Shown here piece after piece: positions 50,901 to 60,654 of a stretch of 64,000 bases of DNA. Numbering within the stretch: the stretch's first letter is position 1; each line of letters opens with the position of its first letter. Where the stretch lies: positions 34,663,465 through 34,727,464 of the forward strand of contig OX392536.1 of NCBI GenBank assembly GCA_947623455.1. Direction: 5' to 3'. Both the position numbers and the translations under genes were made by a program. Below the pieces are notes generated by a model that did not search any database, was not told the DNA's origin, and saw only the letters and a program-made list of their open reading frames with translations. The DNA is from Mimachlamys varia (Eukaryota > Mollusca > Bivalvia > Pectinida > Pectinidae).

Positions 50901-53900
50901 TATACAGATATATTGTTATTTAGGTGGTGTATACCAAAATATACAGATATATTGTTATATAGGTGGTGTATACCAAAATATACAGATATATTGTTATATA
51001 GGTGGTTTATACCAAAATTTACAGATCTATTAATTATATAGGTGGTGTATACCAAAATATACAGATATATTGTTATATAGGTGGTGTATACCAAAATATA
51101 CAGATATATTATTATATAGGTGGTGTATACCAAAATATACAGATATATTATTATATAGGTGGTGTATACCAAAATATACAGATATATTATTATATAGGTG
51201 GTGTATACCAAAATATACAGATATATTGTTATATAGGTGGTGTATACCAAAATATACAGATATATTGTTATATAGGTGGTTTATACCAAAATTTACAGAT
51301 CTATTAATTATATAGGTGGTTTATACCAAAATATACAGATATATTATTATATAGGTGGTGTATATCAAAATATACAGATATATAATTATATAGGTGGTGT
51401 ATACCAAAATATACAGATATATTGTTATATAGGTGGTGTATACCAAAATATACAGATATACATGTATTGTTATTTAGGTGGTGTATACCAAAATATACAG
51501 ATATATTGTTATATAGGTGGTGTATACAAAAATATACATATATATTGTTATATAGGAGGTGTAAACCAAAATATACATTTATATTACCAAAAAAATAACA
51601 CAAATTACGTATATTGGGCCTTTAATAGAATCAAAATATCGAAATATTTTGGGAACTGCAGATTATTCATAAGATCTGCCATGATAATGTAGTGATTCTA
51701 ACATAATTCCGTGACTGGATGACCTGTTGAGCACGTGTTCAGAAAATAGAGCTAGAGTTCTACATGCACAGTTGGACACTGAATGAAATGTGCAATATCG
51801 TTTCATGAAATGCTTCGATAAATGTTGTTCAATTAAAGGATTGGGTGAATCGACAAATATACAGATATATTGTTATTTAGGTGGTGTATACCAAAATATA
51901 CAGATATATAATTATATAGGTGGTGTATACCAAAATATACAGATATATTATTATTTAGGTGGTGTATACCAAAATATACAGATATATTATTATATAGGTG
52001 GTGTATACCAAAATATACAGATATATTATTATATAGGTGGTGTATACCAAAATATACAGATATATTGTTATATAGGTGGTGTATACCAAAATATACAGAT
52101 ATATTATTATATAGGTGGTGTATATCAAAATATACAGATATATAATTATATAGGTGGTGTATACCAAAATATACAGATATATTGTTATATAGGTGGTGTA
52201 TACCAAAATATACAGATATACATGTATTGTTATTTAGGTGGTGTATACCAAAATATACAGATGTATTGTTATATAGGTGGTGTATACAAAAAAATACATA
52301 TATATTGTTATATAGGTGGTGTAAACCAAAATATACATTTATATTACCAAAAAAATAACACAAAAGTGTAATACCACAGGGTATTGTGGTAGAAATATTT
52401 GTTATATACCACAGGTGGTATATGATCTTCCGGGCTTTTTATTGGTTGAGAAGTTAAATTTTGACCGGAAATCACGTGGTTCAATGCCACGTGCGGGTTG
52501 TTGACGTAGTCATCGATCGTTCACGTCGTCACAACTTGGCGGGGATATATACGAGATGATTTGTTTTCGCGTACAAATGTAAATAGTCTGCAGTTCACTC
52601 CAGCGAGAAAACAACATTGCCACTGCCACTAAATATTATGTGGTAGAAACACGTCACACGACACGTGGTTATTGGATGTGGAATTTACTTCACGCTCGTT
52701 AATTATTTTTCAAATGGTTAAAAAGACTCTCGCTAAAGCTCTTGTCTTTTGTATGAAACTTTTAAAAACCATTTTACTCGAGAGAAATAAGTTCCACATC
52801 TAACAACCACTCGTTGTGTAATATAACCTCTATTATATATTATTATTTTTATTATTATTACGAGAAAATGTCGTTTTAATGTACTCTCCGGTTAATTGAC
52901 ACAACCGAGACCTTAATTTTCTTGCTTAGAATAACATTTGCCTTCAGAAAATGCATTTCATTCAAAAATTGGTCCAAACATGAGCTAATTATTATTATTA
53001 TGTAATATTATGTTTTAATTATAGGTGGCGAGTCTGCGTGTGTTCATCGCCTGTGGGATCATCTACATTGTGTTCGCAGTGATTGGAAAAATTGGCGCTT
53101 TTTTCATCACCATGCCATACTCTGTCCTTGGAGGGGTCTCCATGGTGAGCTTCGGAATGTTCGTAGGTTTTAACTTCGCCAACCTTATACCAGTAGAGCT
53201 GAACGGACGAAACATGTCCATCCTCGGCATCGCCTTGGTGTTCGGAATCATGATGCCCCAATGGTCAAGGACTCACTCGATTAGTACGGGTAAGCGATAA
53301 AGTTCAATCAAAGGGAGGGAACTCTAATATATTTTGCAAATTGTACAGAGTGAAATTGATAAAGGGAGGTAATTATGCCTAGGACATCATATGAACGAGA
53401 GATAAATTCCTTACTAGTATATATATGTTGAATTCTATTTTCGTCGTTGCGTAAACAAGTACATGAACTTGAAAAAAAACAGATTTTGCATGCTTTAATT
53501 TCGTTCGAAAATAGAAATAAAATCCGATTTTTTGCTCTTTCGTTTATGGTTGTCATAAATTATCACATGACTTGAGAGAATTAAATAAAGGTCATCTATC
53601 TGACCTAGTCAGATCACATACATTAACTCACACTCTAATTGTTTCAGGCATAATCGAGTTAGACAAACTTCTCAACGCCTTTGTCGGAAATACTATATTT
53701 ACTGGCGGATTCATCGCATGTATTCTTGACAACACTGTACCTGGTAAGTAAATATTAAGGTCTGTCCGGTCAACACTGTGTGGGATAGGTTAAAATTAAG
53801 GTTGACCTGTCCGGACCAAATTAAATTTGATCTGTCCGGTCCATTTTTAACGCTTAAACTTTGGCTGAGAAATATGCTGATGATCGCAAGATTACCTCCG

Positions 53901-55401
53901 GCTATGGTGTTGAACACAAGCCAAAATATGCGATATTTACAATGTGTTATCGCAAACTTGCATTCACACTAAAGAAAGTAATGTGCTTTCTGAATTTGGT
54001 TTCGTTGACTATATTGTTAGTAGTATTCTGCTTAAAGGCCCAGTATACGTAACTTTCGGCAAAGTTTGAAGCGAAAATCGAGCCTAATAACTTCTTATAT
54101 TTATAGATTTAGTTAGATTAACTTATATCAGCAATATTCAAGATGAATTCTTACTCAGTTACCGGTACAGAAGCAGTTAAAACACGCTATTTGTAAACAC
54201 GCGTCCATTTTTAACTGTCTTCTACCTTCGGTTTGTTGTTGAAGTGGGTCCCACCTGAATTATTTTCAGTTCTTTGGATTTTTTTTTGTCAAGAGTTTCT
54301 TGTTAGTTACCGCTCAGGTTTACTTCGTTTTAGACTTATTTTTGCATGGTTATCAACTGGATTTTTTTTTCGTAATTTTTCAGAATCCCGAAAAAATTCC
54401 TGAAGTTACGTATATTGGGCCTTTAATAGAATCAAAATATCGAAATATTTTGGGAACTGCAGATTATTCATAAGATCTGCCATGATAATGTAGTGATTCT
54501 AACATAATTCCGTGACTGGATGACCTGTTGAGCACGTGTTCAGAAGATAGAGCTAGAGTTCTACATGCACAGTTGGACACTGAATGAAATGTGCAATATC
54601 GTTTCATGCAATGCTTCGATAAATGTTGTTCAATTAAAGGATTGGGTGAATCGACAAATACAATTAGCAATGTAATACACATAAAAAACACCCTGTTTAT
54701 TAAACAGTCTGTGTATAAGATCTAGGGGGGATTTTCTGACGGATTAAGAATATGTTTGATTCAGAAGCATATGAATTCAGCATTTTTTTTATACATCTTT
54801 GATGTTTTATCAATAGAAATGTACTAGAAAAATAAAGCGTTGTAATTCCAATGAGCACATCAATGTTCACATTCCTTTCCATATATAAATATTTAAAAAA
54901 TGCTATTTCACTTAATATGAAAAACTGAACAATTGCAGTTTAGATATTAATGCCACAGAATCAATAATTGTCTATAAGTACAACAGTAAGCTGACACAAC
55001 CTACGGTGCAATCCATTATTAAGTCACGATAAATGCTTTTCTTAGCTTGGCAACAGAGTTTTGATGCTTCAGTATTCTCAGTACTTTGATTTCTTTCATA
55101 TTGTTTTGTTTTTGTTTTTGTTTTTGTTTTTTTTTGGGGGGGGGGGGGTTGTTTTGTTTTTTTTTCCAATCCAATATTTCAAAGATATTGAAGTTTTAGA
55201 ATGTTTTAACAAAATAATTTCATTTTTACAGGTACTCTAGAGGAGCGAGGGATAAAGGCGTGGTTAGACGAGACTGTAGGGAAGAGTAGTGCCCGGCAGA
55301 AAGCACGCCTGTACGATGTCCCGTACCTCCAGGAAAGACTCGCTCCTTTTAAGTGGGCAAAGCATATACCCTTTATGTCTGGATACGGAAAATCATTATA
55401 A
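38752..55401 (+). CDS. SLC23-family nucleobase/ascorbate transporter, 11 coding exons
   Basis: Join: 38752-38937, 42889-43046, 43775-43866, 44431-44531, 45600-45781, 46253-46373, 46925-47081, 47727-47980, 53025-53289, 53648-53743, 55232-55401. Total 1782 nt, 593 aa plus stop; all introns GT-AG and all phases agree. Length matches human SVCT1 (598). SLC23 proteins are multi-span plasma-membrane permeases; the vertebrate SVCTs are sodium-ascorbate symporters. Visible family marks: a YNLLDSPP...FFGLQ start of TM1, RLPIYQGPA, a glycosylated loop with N149 and N157 sequons, SVGDYFAVAR plus PPPPTHAVNRG, and the NAT signature PNIGAIGFTK (408-417, ascorbate-type PNIG rather than QNIG), then FILDNTVPG-like CILDNTVPG. 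Two usually conserved positions differ: the TM1 QH pair reads QQ (Q63), and the TM8 E(S/x)xGD reads D358-SVGD. Start: first ATG after an in-frame stop at 38659, in good context (GAGATGG). Substrate is not predictable. Confidence 0.92.
39925..41090. repeat. Cluster of family-H dispersed repeats in SLC23-like intron 1
   Basis: Copies at about 39925-40060 and 40445-40575 (one orientation) and 40862-41000 (other) share the gagactctcgtaaaag and aaaatcgattaaactagggg blocks. Confidence 0.65.
41663..42053 (+). mobile_element. MITE-like element, copy 2 (SLC23-like intron 1)
   Basis: Starts ttaaaggcccaatatacgta and ends tacgtatactgggcctttaa, almost exact inverted repeats; 391 bp, no ORF. Confidence 0.85.
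42345..42440 (-). repeat. Family-H fragment
   Basis: cgagagcgtccatgtaaatc, then atcgattttgtgttcggatt, as at 39950-40050. Confidence 0.55.
42889..43046 (+). CDS. SLC23-like exon 2 (TM1-TM2)
   Basis: Acceptor atattccag; first donor GTCAG|gtatta after 43046 (phase 2). Encodes QALLSLSLSLTTTLLIADAA through FSTLLMVTVGVR. The last 20 nt and the donor are the first unit of a 39-bp tandem array, so two further in-frame donors (after 43085 and 43124) could add 13 or 26 residues. Confidence 0.88.
43027..43416. repeat. 39-bp array, exactly 10 units, spanning the SLC23-like exon 2 donor
   Basis: Unit atggtcactgtgggagtcag, gtattgtagaatagatctc. The first 20 nt are the 3' end of exon 2 and the next bases are the donor. 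10 x 39 = 390 bp with no length change. Nine units keep CAG|gt; unit 7 reads CAGtt. Confidence 0.93.
43775..43866 (+). CDS. SLC23-like exon 3 (RLPxxQ motif)
   Basis: Acceptor cctttccag; encodes RLPIYQGPAMAYVTPLVALK then TLPDWKCPDLK, matching RLPLFQASAFAFLVP...WKC of human SVCT1. Chosen donor AAAA|gttggt (phase 1) is weak, but is the only one found that joins exon 4 in frame. Confidence 0.83.
44431..44531 (+). CDS. SLC23-like exon 4 (extracellular loop)
   Basis: Acceptor atatcgcag, donor CAGATG|gtgagt; phase 1 in, 0 out. Encodes STMNATLVGDFNQTASGMSS then ADAREEIRLRLQM. Two N-glycosylation sequons (NAT, NQT) sit where SVCT1 carries its glycosylated loop. Confidence 0.83.
45160..45510 (-). mobile_element. 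Family-F dispersed repeat, copy 3 (SLC23-like intron 4)
   Basis: agaggatcttaca ... tgacacgagtgttagattct ... catgactgaacaggtcagtt: reverse orientation of copies 1 and 2. Confidence 0.65.
45600..45781 (+). CDS. SLC23-like exon 5 (TM4-TM5)
   Basis: Acceptor gatattttag, donor TTTCT|gtaagt; phase 0 in, 2 out. Encodes MQGSLMAAGLLESLLGATGL, IGRILRFIGPITVVPTLFLI, then GISIYGAAVKFCNAHFGVAF. FIGPITVVPT matches YIGPLTVTPT of SVCT1. Confidence 0.9.
46055..46200 (-). repeat. tRNA-like SINE fragment (SLC23-like intron 5)
   Basis: Minus strand: cgaagggttcgagtcccggc is a B box; no clear A box or closed stem. A related piece (gccgggattcgaagcc) lies near 45890. Confidence 0.35.
46253..46373 (+). CDS. SLC23-like exon 6 (TM6 and loop)
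   Basis: Acceptor ctgttgacag, donor TTCTCC|gtaaga; phase 2 in, 0 out. Encodes TFAVAMGLSLYLEGRQTPIP then FWSKDRGFHITYYPLHTVFS, with aromatic/basic loop sequence as in the family. Confidence 0.86.
46925..47081 (+). CDS. SLC23-like exon 7 (TM7, ART(D) loop)
   Basis: Acceptor ttgtccag, donor ACCCAG|gtaaaa; phase 0 in, 1 out. Encodes LLIAIIVGWSVSILLTALGA then YFARTDSRNIVIEQASWFYF and PYPG, matching FQARTDARG...IPYPCQWG of SVCT1. Confidence 0.9.
47348..47433. repeat. 43-bp direct tandem duplication (intron 7)
   Basis: Two copies of ttttaacttaaactctctat plus ttcacagagaaataaatctt. Confidence 0.8.
47727..47980 (+). CDS. SLC23-like exon 8 (TM8, PPPP motif, NAT signature)
   Basis: Acceptor ctctttcag, donor ACAAAG|gtaaac; phase 1 in, 0 out. 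Encodes GQFGPPKFNV, LICVIDSVGDYFAVARV, APPPPTHAVNRGI, then SYGPNIGAIGFTK: the most diagnostic SLC23 exon. The acidic residue before SVGD is Asp, not the family's usual Glu. Confidence 0.95.
48062..49629. repeat. 39-bp minisatellite, block 1 (SLC23-like intron 8)
   Basis: About 40 units of ggtggtgtataccaaaatat plus acagatatattgttatata. A higher-order repeat of 351 bp (9 units) is visible: the variant pair with aaatataaagatat then tacctaaatat recurs at 48350 and 48701. Thirteen codons per unit keep frames open on both strands. Confidence 0.95.
49635..49782. repeat. Foldback element inserted in the 39-bp array
   Basis: ttcaatggtttgccgtttaa pairs with ttaaacggcaaaccattgaa, with inner arms ggcagatttttttatatttt / aaaatataaaaaaaatctgc: a near-perfect ~70-bp hairpin. 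Confidence 0.85.
49786..50508. other. Non-repeat insert between array blocks
   Basis: About 720 bp of unrecognised sequence, including four 21-bp copies of aaaatcttatattttcacgg at 50355-50435. No coding frame supported. Confidence 0.5.
50509..51596. repeat. 39-bp minisatellite, block 2
   Basis: About 28 units as in block 1. Ends in diverged units, then aaccaaaatatacatttata and ttaccaaaaaaataacacaa. Confidence 0.94.
51605..51859. repeat. 255-bp copy of intron-10 sequence inside the array
   Basis: Matches 54406-54660 at a constant offset of 2801 with two mismatches noticed. It starts within the 3' inverted repeat of the MITE-like element and ends at cgacaaata, next to a 39-bp unit. Confidence 0.9.
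51860..52362. repeat. 39-bp minisatellite, block 3
   Basis: About 13 units, ending in the same diverged units and ttaccaaaaaaataacacaa as block 2, so blocks 2 and 3 share a duplicated right end. Confidence 0.94.
52365..52822 (-). mobile_element. Family-J dispersed repeat, copy 2 (SLC23-like intron 8)
   Basis: Reverse orientation of 24731-25171: ggtattgtggtagaaat, gaccggaaatcacgtg, ggatgtggaatttacttcac and its hairpin partner. Confidence 0.75.
53025..53289 (+). CDS. SLC23-like exon 9 (TM9-TM12)
   Basis: Acceptor tttaattatag, donor GTACGG|gtaagc; phase 0 in, 1 out. Encodes VASLRVFIACGIIYIVFAVI, GKIGAFFITMPYSVLGGVSM, NGRNMSILGIALVFGIMMPQ. Matches KVGSRRVVQYGAAIM...LPDPILGGMF...SSRNLFVLGFS of SVCT1. 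It lies 5 kb from exon 8, across the large minisatellite intron. Confidence 0.94.
53648..53743 (+). CDS. SLC23-like exon 10 (TM13)
   Basis: Acceptor tgtttcag, donor GTACCTG|gtaagt; phase 1 in, 1 out. Encodes GIIELDKLLNAFVGNTIFTG then GFIACILDNTVPG, matching GILEVDQIL...LAFILDNTVPG of SVCT1. Confidence 0.94.
54032..54426 (+). mobile_element. MITE-like element, copy 3 (SLC23-like intron 10)
   Basis: Starts ttaaaggcccagtatacgta, ends tacgtatattgggcctttaa; interior as copies 1 and 2. 395 bp, no ORF. Confidence 0.85.
55232..55401 (+). CDS. SLC23-like exon 11 (cytoplasmic C-terminus, stop)
   Basis: Acceptor tttttacag; encodes GTLEERGIKAWLDETVGKSS, LYDVPYLQERLAPFKWAKHI, PFMSGYGKSL, TAA at 55399-55401. 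Matches GSPEERGLIQW...YDFPIG...ITFLKYIP of SVCT1. Confidence 0.92.
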
Positions 55402-55535
55402 TCTTGTCCTTCAAAACAATTCATGTTCGCGTCTAATTATTTTTCATCGCGATGAACAACGTGATTATACATATAAAGTACATTTTCCTCTGGCGAAATA
55501 ACTGATGACGTGTATCTGCCATTTAGATATGTTTA

Positions 55536-55541
55536 AATAAA
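55536..55541 (+). terminator. Likely polyadenylation signal of the SLC23-like gene
   Basis: An AATAAA hexamer lies 135 nt after the stop, giving a short 3' UTR. The cleavage site would be about 55555-55570. No competing earlier AATAAA was noticed. Confidence 0.55.
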
Positions 55542-56394
55542 TATTTGTGGGATATATTTGGATTCATAGATAAAATTAGAATGTAAATATGGTTTACAAG
55601 TTTTGTGTGATAAAGGCAATCGAATCGGAATCAGATGGAACGTCTTAATTAGAACCCGTATAGGAAGAGTCGACTTACCGCAAAGATCGCTAAAATAGCA
55701 CCACCGCTACAATATGACTATTCTGTCATCTAATGCGATACTACGTACATTGGTATGGTTCATGTTTTAAGCTATACATTCGAGACTGACTAAAGCCTTA
55801 TTGACGCATTCGGGAGAATCTTTTAGTTTTCAAACTCAAAATTAAAATCCCTATTGAAGAGATATCGCGAGAGGAACTATCACAAATCATTGGATATATC
55901 GAGAGTCCAAGAGTTGTAAACTTTTAAAACACACCGTAATGAAAGATGAGTCTCGGAGCTGTACGACCTCCATACACGGAAATTATGAGAGTCTCCGAAC
56001 TGTTCAATGTCATACTTGGATTTTGTGAATGGAGTCATGGAGTTTTTCAGTTTCCATACACGAATTTTGTGAGAGGAATAATGGAGCTGGTCGTTTCCCG
56101 TTACTACACGGATAATAACAGTTAATATCTACAATGCATATACGTTTGTGTAAAGTCGAAATTAATCAACTGTGTCCCTGCCGTACACGTAAGGACTGAC
56201 ATTTACCTCCGCCGCCCCTCCCCCCCATCATACCACGCCCCCCCCCCCCCCCCCCATTATGGCCCCTTTGGGATAGACATAGTACATGCTTACTGTAAGC
56301 TATGTGCCCTCTAAGGTGACGATCAGGGACTATTTAGGGAATTATCGATTTACTGTGAATGTGTATTGGTACTATAAAGGTACTGATAAGGAAC

Positions 56395-56640
56395 TGATCG
56401 ATAGGCTCGGGATCAATCCCCGACACCTCTACCACCTCGTTAGAGCGAGCACACGTACAATGGCCGACACCTATAGCTAACATTTGTATATGATTTGAGT
56501 GTCTGGTTCGCAAGGCGACCAGGGTTCGAATCCCTTGATCGGACGTGAACAGGTATGTGGTCAGCTGCCCGACCACGTGCATTTCCTCCAAGGACTTTGG
56601 TTTCCTCTCACATTAACCCCCCCCCCCCCCCTCCCCCTCA
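56395..56640. repeat. SINE-like region with two tRNA-like pieces head to head
   Basis: Plus strand: ccagggttcgaatcccttga (B box at about 56522-56541) followed by ctttggtttcctctcacatt. Minus strand of 56395-56460: tcggggattgatcccgagcc, also B-box-like. Neither forms a full cloverleaf. Confidence 0.4.
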
Positions 56641-57889
56641 AAGACACCAACCAAACCCCCACCACTACCCGCGCGATATCATCTCGGTCAGCAAAATTAA
56701 CCACCAATGTAAGGGAAAAAACTTGTGGTGTCATTATTGTTGTTAAGTAAATACGGTTTATATTCGTATATAAAATTTCTACATTTTATGTACTATTTGA
56801 TTGAAGCTAATTATATGATTTGAACAATGAATAGTAAATACCTAGTGTGTTTTCTCTGTTGAAATATCTGAAGTACCATCCTTATACGTCCGGATCTGTG
56901 TATATGGACGAGAGTACCATTTGGACATATCTATTTTGTCTCTGACCTGTCCGGACAGTTTGTACACTTCACGGAATGTGTTTTGTCAGAAAGGCAGTCA
57001 GTAGCTCCCACAAAGACATGAGAATTGGTTACAGCTAGTTTTGGACTGAAATTAAGATGTTTAGAGCAAATTTACACTTTGGGAGGTTTTGATCACTTCC
57101 CGATCAAAATGCCCCTCTCAATGAACACATAGCAAAATGATCACTTGGGAGGGAGGGGGGGGGCATTTTTTATCGAAAATTGATCTAAATCCCCCGAAAG
57201 TGTAAAATTATTCTAAAAATATTAATTTGGGCCCGAAACTAGCTGTTACAAATTGTCATGTCCCTTTGGTAGCTCCTACTGACATAGCAAATAACATTTC
57301 AGTTAATCTCATTCGAATGTTCTAAAGTAACTTTTCTCGCCTTATAAACAGGGCTATAGGTGATATCAAAATCCCAAGTAAAGTAATCTTTAATCTTCAC
57401 CTAACTAATCCGAGTTGAAAATATCTATCTACTCGGCGTATTCCTTTTGTAAAACCATTTACCAACTGAAATGCAATCGTTAAACATTCCATGTTTGTTT
57501 TTTGGAATTTTAAATGTAGGCATACAATTTAGTGTTCATTACTTGGATAGCAGTGTTTTGGTAAATATCACTCTAATAGGTGAATAAACACAGGTTTCAT
57601 TATATACTGGTGTTTGGCCTCGGATAAGGTCGACGATAAGAATGTTTAATTTCGTAGTTGTCAAATTAAATGTCTGAAAATGTTCAAGTATTCCTTTCAT
57701 GAAAGACAGGCTGACGTCTTTGACAAATCGAAGTTGAAATATGAAAAGCTTGTTTAAATGCTTAGCAATGATTTTGTGTGATTCTATATATGACCTTTAT
57801 TTATTTTACAACAGTTACGAAACAATTTAAACAACTTATACTAATCACTTTTCTTTGTCGGGTTGTAAGCGCTTGAGGGTACTTACAAT

Positions 57890-58115
57890 GTATTGTGGGA
57901 GGACACCGGAGTACCCGGAGAAAACCGACGTGGTCGGTCATATGACCCTGTAACTTTTCACGTCCGATCGGTTATGTCCATCATCATTGTTGGCCCGGAT
58001 GAAGGTGTGTGGGTTTTAATATTGGAGGAAACCGGAGTACCTGGAGAAAACCTGCGTGTTCGGGCAGGTGATCAGGAATACCAACGCGGCCGCCGTAATT
58101 AACGGCGTGTGGCTA
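57890..58115 (-). repeat. Two SINE 3'-domain pieces in tandem
   Basis: gtgggaggacaccggagtac and ttggaggaaaccggagtacc, each followed by ggagaaaac, are reverse complements of the SINE 3' domain seen at 26049. Confidence 0.5.
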
Positions 58116-58689
58116 TCCACTGCCCGTACGTTTTTTCCGATCCCATAATCTTTCCTTTGTAGGGCGTCAAGAACCTTTGTCCGGGTTATGACAAATCAAT
58201 TCAGTGACATCACAAAATGGTCCAATCATAACGGTCTTTTATGCGCTGACCTTACATTTACAGAGAAGCAAACACACCGTGAATCTGAAGCTACATAGTA
58301 CATACAACATAGCCCAACGACACAATTCCTTCTGTTACCGACTCACATTATATAAACATAAAATAGTGGCTTCAAAGCAAATCAAAACACAACTTCGATT
58401 TTCAAAGCAGATAAGAACCAATGCTTCGCTGTTTGAAAAAAGCAGATCAAAGGAACGCTGTTGATAGACAAAAGAAATAAAAAGGAATCGACGTTTTGGC
58501 CGAAGAAGAGCAAAGGAATCAAAGGAACTTCGCTGATGGTCCAATACAATGTAGTAAAGCAAGCGGGAGGTGGGGGGCAAACATTTTATATGTTGATATA
58601 AAACGTACATGAAATGAATTCTTCGCTATTGTACTAAGTAGGAGAAGAGAAATTAGCCGATATGCGATGAAGGAGAGCAAAGGAACCAG

Positions 58690-58880
58690 ACCGATTGGCA
58701 AAGGAGATGCTGATGGCTGATGAAGGAGATCAAAAGAACCCCAACGATCGGCAAAGGAGATGCTGATGGATGATGAAGGAGATCAAAAGAACCCCAACGA
58801 TCGGCAAAGGAGATGCTGATGGATGATGAAGGAGATCAAAGGAACCATAACGATTGGCAAAGAAGATCAAGCGAAGTACG
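58690..58880. repeat. 53-bp tandem repeat, ~3.5 units
   Basis: Unit ccaacgatcggcaaaggaga, tgctgatggatgatgaagga, gatcaaaagaacc. It sits in a wider 58360-59210 stretch of degenerate gcagatcaaagga-like repeats, with an (at)n run at 58939-58964. Confidence 0.8.
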
Positions 58881-59229
58881 CTGATGGACAACGAAAAGCA
58901 TAGGGATTATGCATGTAAAGATTAATTAATGTTTATTTCATATATATATATATATATATATATCGCGGTCTTGTTACGTAATACGGAGGGGAAATGGCTA
59001 AGAGGTCAAGACTACACAAATCATAGGTCAAATATGCTGTTGGACAAAGCAGATCTTACGGTTATGCTGATGGATAAATCAGATGCAAAAAAACATGCTG
59101 ATCTACAAAGCACATCAAAAGGATAGCAGATAGACATAACATCGGAGGGACCACGCCGATCGATAAAAAATCTACGTCGATCGACAAAGCAGAACAAAGG
59201 ATATGGGTTGAGCGACAATACAAATCAAA

Positions 59230-60640
59230 CATAAAACAGAAAAAGCTGTTACATCGTAATTCTTTAATATACACATGCACACTTACAATATCAAACGTGC
59301 AGTTTGAGAGCGAGTTTATACTGTAATCCTCAAATTCAGGCTGCAGAAACACATTTAAGTTACTCTCGGCCTAGCTCAAGTTAAATTGTAGACAGACACC
59401 TTCAGTAAATGGTAGCCCCTTCTGAGTGTAAAATCAGATCGGAAACATATATTTAAACCTAGCGCGGCCTTGATTAGTTTGTCCATTTAAACCTCCAACC
59501 TTTATAGATTGTCTCCTATCGCGGTTGCCACTTTTGGATACACCTTTGGGGCGTCAATGTTTACCTATGTACCCTGGCACCTTTTACCTGTGTTTCTCAC
59601 CTGTACCGACGGGATATACTCACCTTGGAATTGATTACTAGATCCACAAAAGAGAAATACCTCTCATTATATAATCTTATATATTTGTTTAAAAGACTTA
59701 CCTTGAAAACACGTTGTTTTCGATCGAAGTACGTAACAAATTAAAACACTTTATTGCGGTGCACGATATTTTAATTGCACGTATCTGTGAACTGGCTAAG
59801 TGTGCGGAAAAAGGCCTGAAACGATATCATGGACTGTATCTGAACGTGAGTGTATTCCGTTAAAATACTTGAGAAATGCCAAGATATGTGAGCGACTTGT
59901 CATTTGATGATTTGTATTCAAGGGTGAGTTTAATAAAACGTATGCTTGTACTAGTATTGACGTAACCACTAAGGTCAGGCCTCCGCCGTAAAGCACTTCC
60001 GGGGACACATTGGTACACTGTTTGGATCCCGGACCTGGTTGGCATTTGTTGGTGGAACAGTGAAAAGCATGAAAATATTCACGCCAGGAAAACATTCCGA
60101 ATGAGAGGATTCAGGAACATGAAGTAAGTACATTGTATATTCATCTTGAACACATTTTTAATATTAATTCTTTCTCAAAATTTAACAACAAGATACCGCA
60201 TCTCCCCGATTATTCGACTCAATTTATTGTCGTGAACTAATAATTAGAACTCGTCTGTTTAACGTTAAACGTTGAGTTAGGTCTTTGTAACAATAATTAT
60301 ATCGGAACTAGATTATCAGTTCTATTTGGAGGATGTTTTTGAATACTTAGTAAGCCAATTCAATATAACAGAGTTGTTTCGAGGAGACGGAGAAAGAGAA
60401 GAAGTTATTCTCGTCATAAACCGACTCTAAAACCTGTCACTGAAAAGTGAAATGTTTGATCAGATTTATACAGCACTTTGATATCAGTATGACTGGAACC
60501 TTTTCGATGATTCATGTTATCCACGCAAAGTTTTCAATTCACAATTACGTCATCTCTCGATCTTGTCAGTCATTTATTTGTTTAGATTTATAAACCCTGT
60601 TTATAGGATTGTAGTAGATCGATAATGTCCTACAGTTTAC
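59230..60640. other. Intergenic, nothing recognised
   Basis: No exon, hairpin or tandem array seen; the minus frame at 59796-60095 has no recognisable domain. Confidence 0.4.
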
Positions 60641-60654
60641 AAGTAATGAACTAC

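Noticed and set aside
50480..52371. Several 80-256-codon frames on both strands
   Set aside because: Translations of the same 39-bp array; no independent coding signal.
56395..56560. tRNA genes
   Set aside because: B boxes are present but no closed acceptor stem or full cloverleaf; better explained as SINE pieces.
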